From: Carya illinoinensis
Lineage: Eukaryota; Streptophyta; Magnoliopsida; Fagales; Juglandaceae
Assembly: GCF_018687715.1 (NCBI RefSeq)
Contig: NC_056758.1
Span: 15,808,501 to 15,872,500, forward strand
Reading direction: 5' to 3'
DNA length: 64,000 bases
Each line of letters opens with the position of its first letter. Position 1 is the first letter of the stretch. A model generated the notes under the pieces. That model ran no database searches, had not been told where the DNA came from, and saw nothing but the letters and a program-made list of their open reading frames with translations. The position numbers and the translations under genes were made by a program. Positions 59,701 to 64,000 of the stretch are shown one piece after another.

Positions 59701-60316
59701 TTCTTCTGTTTGCTTTGTAACTAACTCCCACACCCTGATTTTTAGCAGGATATTTTCGAAGTTTGAATGGAAAAGAAAAGGAACTAGCCAATTTTAAACA
59801 AACAATAAGAAAATCAACCTGACAGCTATCACTCATCACCTGATATAGATATACAGAGGACATTAAATATTGACTGGAAATCATATCGAACTTAAAATAT
59901 ACAATACATTATAAGACGACATATATCTTGGTGGCATGCCTATTAGCTTTCAGTTAAATATAAGAAGTTTCAAATGCATTTCCATGCACTTAGTATCAAT
60001 GCAGGAACCACCAATGTAAATTCACAAAATTTGACAGCATTTCTACATCCCTAAATATATACTTTAGTGCATCAACAAGCCTTGATGCACTGGTAAGCTT
60101 TCACTGGTCAGAGCCTTGCAACATTGCTTTTCAAACCTTCCTCAAAAAGGAAGAAATTTGCATTCCATAGAATGAAATGGGGAGAAAGAAAAAGGTCTTC
60201 AATGAAAATTTGTAACTCCATCATGTACCTGTCACACCTCCATCAAAAGGAAGCAATCCAATAGATTTTGGCAGTGCTTCTTGCAATCCTGTAATCATTG
60301 GTTCAATCGTAGCTAT
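51684..60316 (-). CDS. PIR: PIR/SRA1 (CYFIP homologue), SCAR/WAVE complex subunit: last six coding exons, 5' part outside window
   Basis: Minus-strand coding exons in order: 60229-60316, 58327-58454, 56026-56230, 53109-53281, 52229-52432, 51684-51878 (stop at 51684-51686). All junctions are GT..AG and phases agree, giving 993 bases (330 aa plus stop) of a protein usually near 1280 aa. Landmarks: LPKSIGLLPFDGGVTG, LNWGKKSELKAEVLRGIKE, YWMGLLDIVL, DTTHFMQTAPWLG, TSKDFYRIYSGLQI, YLLGQQLHFELFDFSYQV, ending SAFETLPQKGA. PIR joins NAP1, ABI-like, BRK1 and SCAR to relay ROP-GTPase signals to ARP2/3 actin nucleation, shaping trichomes and pavement cells. No stop or frameshift was seen in the exons. 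Introns of 0.35-2.7 kb carry LINE and SINE insertions. The stretch 60317-64000 is intron. Confidence 0.92.
52651..52730. repeat. Perfect 40-bp tandem duplication in PIR intron
   Basis: The 40-base unit beginning attctaaagcttccccacc occurs at 52651-52690 and again, identical, at 52691-52730. It lies in the intron between exons 53109-53281 and 52229-52432. Confidence 0.95.
53445..53470. repeat. Poly(T) tract in PIR intron
   Basis: About 26 consecutive T (plus strand), in the intron between exons 56026-56230 and 53109-53281. It reads as poly(A) on the gene strand. It could be the tail of a lost retroelement. Confidence 0.8.
53731..53836. repeat. Short direct duplication, 85-bp period
   Basis: tttggaccaggatcaaactg at 53731 recurs as tttggaccagggtcaaactg at 53816, with flanking similarity. 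It lies in the PIR intron, just upstream of a LINE 3' fragment. Confidence 0.6.
53840..54155 (+). mobile_element. LINE 3'-end fragment (+)
   Basis: The plus-strand translation shows IPLCFMWCLWMKRNGR (53940-53985), the conserved end of the plant LINE zf-RVT region, then a decayed tail and an A-rich end (atcaaaaaaataaaaagg near 54140). It is 5'-truncated and lies inside the PIR intron 53282-56025, antisense to the gene. Confidence 0.75.
54443..54775 (-). mobile_element. LINE 3'-end fragment (-)
   Basis: Minus-strand frame 54773-54528 contains HSEPLWKFILSCLMWCIWRE and CENCEKSV, the end of a LINE zf-RVT region. The 3' tail runs left to about 54443. It is in the same orientation as PIR and in the same intron. 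Confidence 0.75.
55003..55206 (-). mobile_element. LINE 3'-tail fragment (-)
   Basis: Read on the minus strand, it ends with the tail form seen in the other copies (ttcatttacttatcagaaaa, at about 55024-55005). Upstream tract: GVSIVYSQLTWISPRFK. Only about 200 bp remain. Confidence 0.6.
55207..55420 (-). mobile_element. LINE 3'-tail fragment (-), second tandem copy
   Basis: A second tail (minus strand: cttattaataaagatcttc, then cttacttattgg, near 55240-55210) abuts the previous fragment. Upstream it translates to LLGVSLIYYLCTWVAYF-like sequence, the LINE C-terminal tail. Confidence 0.55.
56741..56774. repeat. Poly(A) tract in PIR intron
   Basis: About 34 consecutive A (plus strand), in the intron between exons 58327-58454 and 56026-56230. 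No retroelement body was identified upstream of it. Confidence 0.8.
58719..58880 (-). mobile_element. LINE 3'-tail fragment (-)
   Basis: The sequence tttttatgtgtcaatgaaga near 58722 and the downstream block acccaagcacatagatagta match the other minus-strand LINE tails (compare acccaagtgcatagatagta at 55255). It lies in the PIR intron 58455-60228. Confidence 0.65.
59373..59599 (-). mobile_element. tRNA-derived SINE with target duplication
   Basis: Read on the minus strand, it starts near 59599 with an A-box-like tgggtcaagtggtaaagg (59586-59569) and a B box ggttcaaatcc (59539-59529), the RNA polymerase III promoter of tRNA-derived SINEs. It ends in a short A-run (59373-59379). Flanks are near-identical: catttctggacat (59360-59372) and catttctgggcat (59600-59612), 12 of 13 matching. 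About 227 bp. It sits in the PIR intron 58455-60228 in the gene's orientation. The family name is not claimed. Confidence 0.8.
60066..60091. repeat. Perfect 10-bp inverted repeat
   Basis: agtgcatcaa (60066-60075) and ttgatgcact (60082-60091) with a 6-base loop, in a PIR intron about 140 bp downstream (gene sense) of exon 60229-60316. Confidence 0.7.
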
Positions 60317-60633
60317 CTGAAACACGCAGGCAAGAAACTTTAGACAGAACCACTGTGGTATAATATCCTCCATCACAGCATCAACATATAAAATACGAGA
60401 CTAGGTTCACGCAAAACTAGAGAGGAAAAAAAAAAGGTCAGTATTGAAATAGTGATGCGGCATCTTATAGTTCAGCACCAAATCTCTAAAAAATTGAGCA
60501 ATTTGGACCTGGTTTAAGATATACCAACATATTTAATGCAGATCTGTATACCAAAAAATTTGATGTAATTAGTTGGTCACATGGTTGTCATGTTGTATAA
60601 TAATAGTCAAACAAATTGCATTAATTATTTTTG

Positions 60634-62865
60634 TCAGTAAATAAGAATTTTATTGATAATAGGCGAAGCCAAGTACACAAGACATATACAAGAGCCACAC
60701 CTGGTCATGACTGTCTAAAGATACAAGAAAATAATGTACGTTCATGCCATTAAAGTCTATTACAATCAACCAATGAATAAAGTGTGAAGAAAAAAAGTTT
60801 TAAGCTAGTCCATTGTCCATTCACGATCCTCAAAACTCCGACCATTCCTCTCCGTCCATATGCACCACCATAGGCAAGTCGGTATCATCTTCCACATGGC
60901 TGCAAAATGAGAATTACCCCAGATGCCTAGCCAACTGGCCAAAAAGTCAACAACCTATCTTGGCATTACCCAAATAAGTCCCACTCTTGCAAAGATATCG
61001 TTCCATAAACTCATGGCTACATCATAATGCAACAAGTGATCCAAAGACTCACCACTTCTCTTACAATTTAACACCAATCCAATACAATGAATCGACATTT
61101 CCTTAGATTATCTAAGGTGAGAATCTTTCCTAATGAAGCTGTACATACCAAAAAAAAAAAAGCTTTTAGAGTTTGGGGGGGGGGGGGGGGGGGGGGCAGG
61201 CCTTAGTCTTCCATATGTTCTTCCTCGGGAATGTTCTTGTAGAGTGTGTCATAAGAGATTTATAGTATGACTGTACAGTAAATCTCCCATTCTCGGATGG
61301 TGACCACATCATCTTATCCGCTCCTCTAGTCACTCCACAATTGTGCACAAGATTGAAGAAATCTGAAAATATGTCAATTTCCCAATCTTGGGCAGCACTA
61401 AGGAAAATGACATTCCATTGGGCTGAGCCACTAGAGAAATTCATAAGCTCTGCTACTAAGGCCGCCTTTCTTTGTGCAATGCTGTATAGTATTGGGTAGG
61501 CTTCTTTGAGGATTCGATCTCCACACCATGTCATTGGCTAGTTTGCGCTCTTTGGACTTTTCAAACTTAGCGAACTGAAACATCTAAATGGAATGGTCAC
61601 CATCTGTGCATAAATGCCATATGTGTTTCACCATGGCAGCACGGTTCCAAGCTTCGACATCCTTGAATCCAAGACCCCCTTCCTTATAAGGGAGACAAAG
61701 GCTGTCCCAAGCAACCTTGGCACCGCCCTTGCTCAAATCATCCCCCTTTCAAAGGAAGGATCTCATAACTTGTTCAATCTTTTTGGTAACTCCTTTTGGA
61801 AGAATAAAAAGGGAAGACCTGTATAACTGGATAGCGAAGAAAACCGATCTAAACAACTGGGCCCTACCTACATAAGAAAGAAATTTGCAAGCCCAGCTCT
61901 TGATTTTGGTGGTTATTCTTTCCACCAAGCATTGCAATCTGCCTTCCTTAATTTGGAAGAGATAAGGGGGACCCCAAGGTACCTCACAGTAATAGACCCC
62001 TCTTTGAAACCCAGGACTCACAACAAAGAACCCTTAGTATTGTTTTCAACAGAACATGTAAATAAACTACTCTTCCCCGGGTTGGGAGAAAGGTCAAACA
62101 ACTCCTCCAAATTGATCAGGCAATCCTTGACCACTTAAACCGAACATCTATCTCCTTTGCAAAAGATGAGATCGTCGATGTGACTTAAAAGAGGCACCCA
62201 ATGGAAGACCGAGATACTTCATTGGTAGAGTGGAGACTTTGCATCCCAGGATATTAGCCAAGCTCAAAGCACTTGGAACATTTCCAACTGAAACTAATTC
62301 TGACTAGGTAAGATTCACTTTCAAGCCTGATGCCACTTCAAAGCAAAGTAAAAGAGCCCACAAAGCTTGAATGTGATTATGACTAGCCCCACAAAATACA
62401 AGAGTGTCATCTGCAAATAAGAGGTGGGTCATCTCAAGTGTGCCAATTCTTGCATCCCCAACAATAAAGCCAGACAGAATTCCCCCTTTCACGAGACCTG
62501 CGATCATTTTACTAAAAGCTTCCATTATGAAAACAAAAAGCAATGGAGATAAGGGATCACCTTACCTCAAACCCCTCAAACTTCCAAAGAAACCCATTGG
62601 GATACTGTTTACCAAAATAGAGAAACGTACGGTGGATACTCAAAATTTGATCCATGAACACCATCTCACTCCAAGTCCACACCTCTCAAGCATGTGTAAC
62701 AAAAAATTCCAGTTTACACAATCATATGCATTCTCCATGTCAAGTTTGCATAATAATTCTGGTTCACCCAACTTGATGCGACTGTCCAAACATTCATTGG
62801 CAATGAGCACCAAGCCAAGAATTTTCCAACCTCATATGAATGCATTTGCCGACCTCTAAAGTGAA
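60634..62865 (-). mobile_element. 5'-truncated LINE (-): RT palm to 3' tail
   Basis: On the minus strand from about 62865: RT fragments (ENAYD-like and GDPLSPLLFVF contexts), frame 62543-62304 with intact catalytic HLLFADDTLVF, frame 62021-61749 (KEGRLQCLVERI, VGRAQLFRSVFFAIQLY), and zf-RVT frame 61534-61166 (SENGRFTVQSYY). Beyond a poly(G) tract come [22 protein letters not shown] and WWCIWTERNGRSFED (about 61140-60800), and a tail ending near 60634 (cttatttactgacaaaa). Stops are present. It lies upstream of PIR exon 60229-60316, so in an intron. Confidence 0.85.
61175..61196. repeat. Poly(G) tract inside LINE coding sequence
   Basis: G22 on the plus strand reads as a proline run on the LINE strand, at the point where zf-RVT proteins normally have one or two prolines. 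It was apparently expanded from a short C-rich codon pair. An A-run (61150-61161) lies 13 bases away. Confidence 0.75.
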
Positions 62866-62879
62866 CAGGTGGTTTGGGG

Positions 62880-63950
62880 GTTAGAAGTTTGACTCAATTT
62901 AATAAAGGGCCATTCGGAAGTCGTCGTGGCATTCTTCATTGGAGAGGGAAGCTTTGTGGGGAGTGCGCATTGTGGAGAGTAGAGACGACTAGAGAAAACA
63001 AAATATGATACCATTTCAGGTTTTGTCAGATACAAAGTGGGCAACGGAACCAAGTTTTGGCATGACTTATGGTGTGGGGATGACTACTAAAGGAGTCTTT
63101 TCTAGAGTTGTTAAGTATTGCTAGCAATAATGAGGCATGGGTAGAAGATAACATGAAGTATTTTAATGGAACTCTTCATTCTTCAATTGAATATATCTTT
63201 TGTTGGATCCATTTAGGATTGGGAGGCAGAATTGTAATGGCATTTTGAATTGTTATACACCCTCAGATTGAGACAAGATGGTAAAGATGGTATATGGTGG
63301 ATTCCTTCGTAAAGAAAGGATGTTTGATGTTAAGTTGTACTATCAAGCATTATCCATGTGGGATGATTCTCATTTTCCATGGAAGAGAGTTGAAAGGTCT
63401 ATGAGCCTTAGAGTAACTTTCTTTCTGTGGACAACTGCCTGTGGGAAGATTTTGAAGAGATGTGTCAGTGATAGATTGATCTAGCATTGCATAAGGAGCA
63501 GGGGATCTATCTATCACTGTATTCTCATCGTGAACTAGCAAGAGCATTATGGACAATGATTTTAAGACATTTTGGAGTAGAATGGGTCATGCCTAGATAA
63601 GTGATAGAATTGTTAGTATGTTGGAAAGCTCAAACGGGATCTTCCTCAGTTTTAGCCACTAGGATAATGACCCATTTTTTTAATGTGGAGCATATGGAGA
63701 AAGCAAAATGCAAGATGCATAGAAGATTGTGAGATGCCGGTGAAAGAACAAGAGAATATGTTGCTCAAACTTCTTTATACATGGACAAAGGGAATATACT
63801 ATCCTTCACATTCTTAATCTTTCTGAATATATGGACTTTTACTTTCCTATTAAACATTTAATAGGTTATCTCATGTATACAACCAGTGTATTCGGATTTC
63901 CCTCTACACTTTAATGAAATGAATTTTATTATCTATATAAGAATAGTAAT
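62880..63950 (+). mobile_element. 5'-truncated LINE (+): C-terminal region and tail
   Basis: The plus-strand translation contains VRYKVGNGTKFWHDLWCGDD (about 63027-63086), FDVKLYYQALSMWDDSHFPW (frame 63278-63484), LRVTFFLWTTACGKILKR, and a decayed WRKQNARCIEDCEM (about 63695). The tail ends near 63950 after gaattttattatc. It faces away from the minus-strand LINE at 60634-62865; their truncated 5' ends nearly touch. It is antisense to PIR. Confidence 0.8.
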
Positions 63951-64000
63951 CTAACTAAAGGACTTCAATGCCGTGTAAGTTTTTATCTATCCTTAAGATC

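Overview
This is plant nuclear DNA. It is AT-rich and has spliced genes with GT/AG introns. It also carries Ty1/copia and Ty3/gypsy LTR retrotransposons, plant L1-type LINEs with a DUF4283/zinc-knuckle first ORF and a terminal RNase H, hAT and CACTA-like DNA transposons, MITEs and a tRNA-derived SINE. Gene content fits a eudicot. The repeat style suggests a woody species, perhaps Fagales, but nothing here proves a genus.

Only two functional-looking host genes are present. (1) At 30626-33036 (+) there is a complete five-exon GDSL esterase/lipase gene (372 codons, every splice site consistent, all catalytic blocks present). (2) At 51684-60316 (-) lie the last six coding exons (330 aa) of PIR/SRA1, the CYFIP-type subunit of the SCAR/WAVE actin-nucleation complex. 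The rest of that gene runs off the right edge. A third host-derived locus at 4021-6246 (+) is a decayed, intron-containing copy of a BiP (endoplasmic-reticulum HSP70) gene.

Layout. 1-9500: BiP pseudogene flanked by a diverged duplicated segment (1770-2050 and 8020-8300) and ending at a CACTA-like terminus. 9500-13700: AT-rich spacer with MITEs and a 1.19 kb non-autonomous hAT-like element that has an 8-bp target duplication. 13716-19133: decayed full-length LINE (+). 19990-21490: decayed hAT transposase (-). 22000-30500: spacer with MITEs, a perfect 15-bp inverted repeat, a 37-bp degenerate tandem array and homopolymer tracts. 30480-33040: GDSL gene. 33400-36260: two MITEs and a collapsed copia element. 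36821-42873: an old Tekay/Del-type gypsy element whose 5' LTR is fused by deletion directly to reverse transcriptase. 43608-48314: a near-complete young copia element with matching LTRs, PBS, PPT and target duplication, but many stop codons. 49570-51430: MITEs and unassigned sequence. 51684-63950: PIR exons, with introns holding at least seven LINE 3' ends and one SINE.

The two intact genes have no visible functional link; one acts on extracellular esters and the other on actin. I found no new multi-gene system. The most informative signals are the C-to-T-like pattern of stop codons in the young copia, the LTR-RT fusion and microsatellite-expanded polypurine tract of the gypsy element, the gene-like interior of the non-autonomous hAT element, and the LINE load in the PIR introns.
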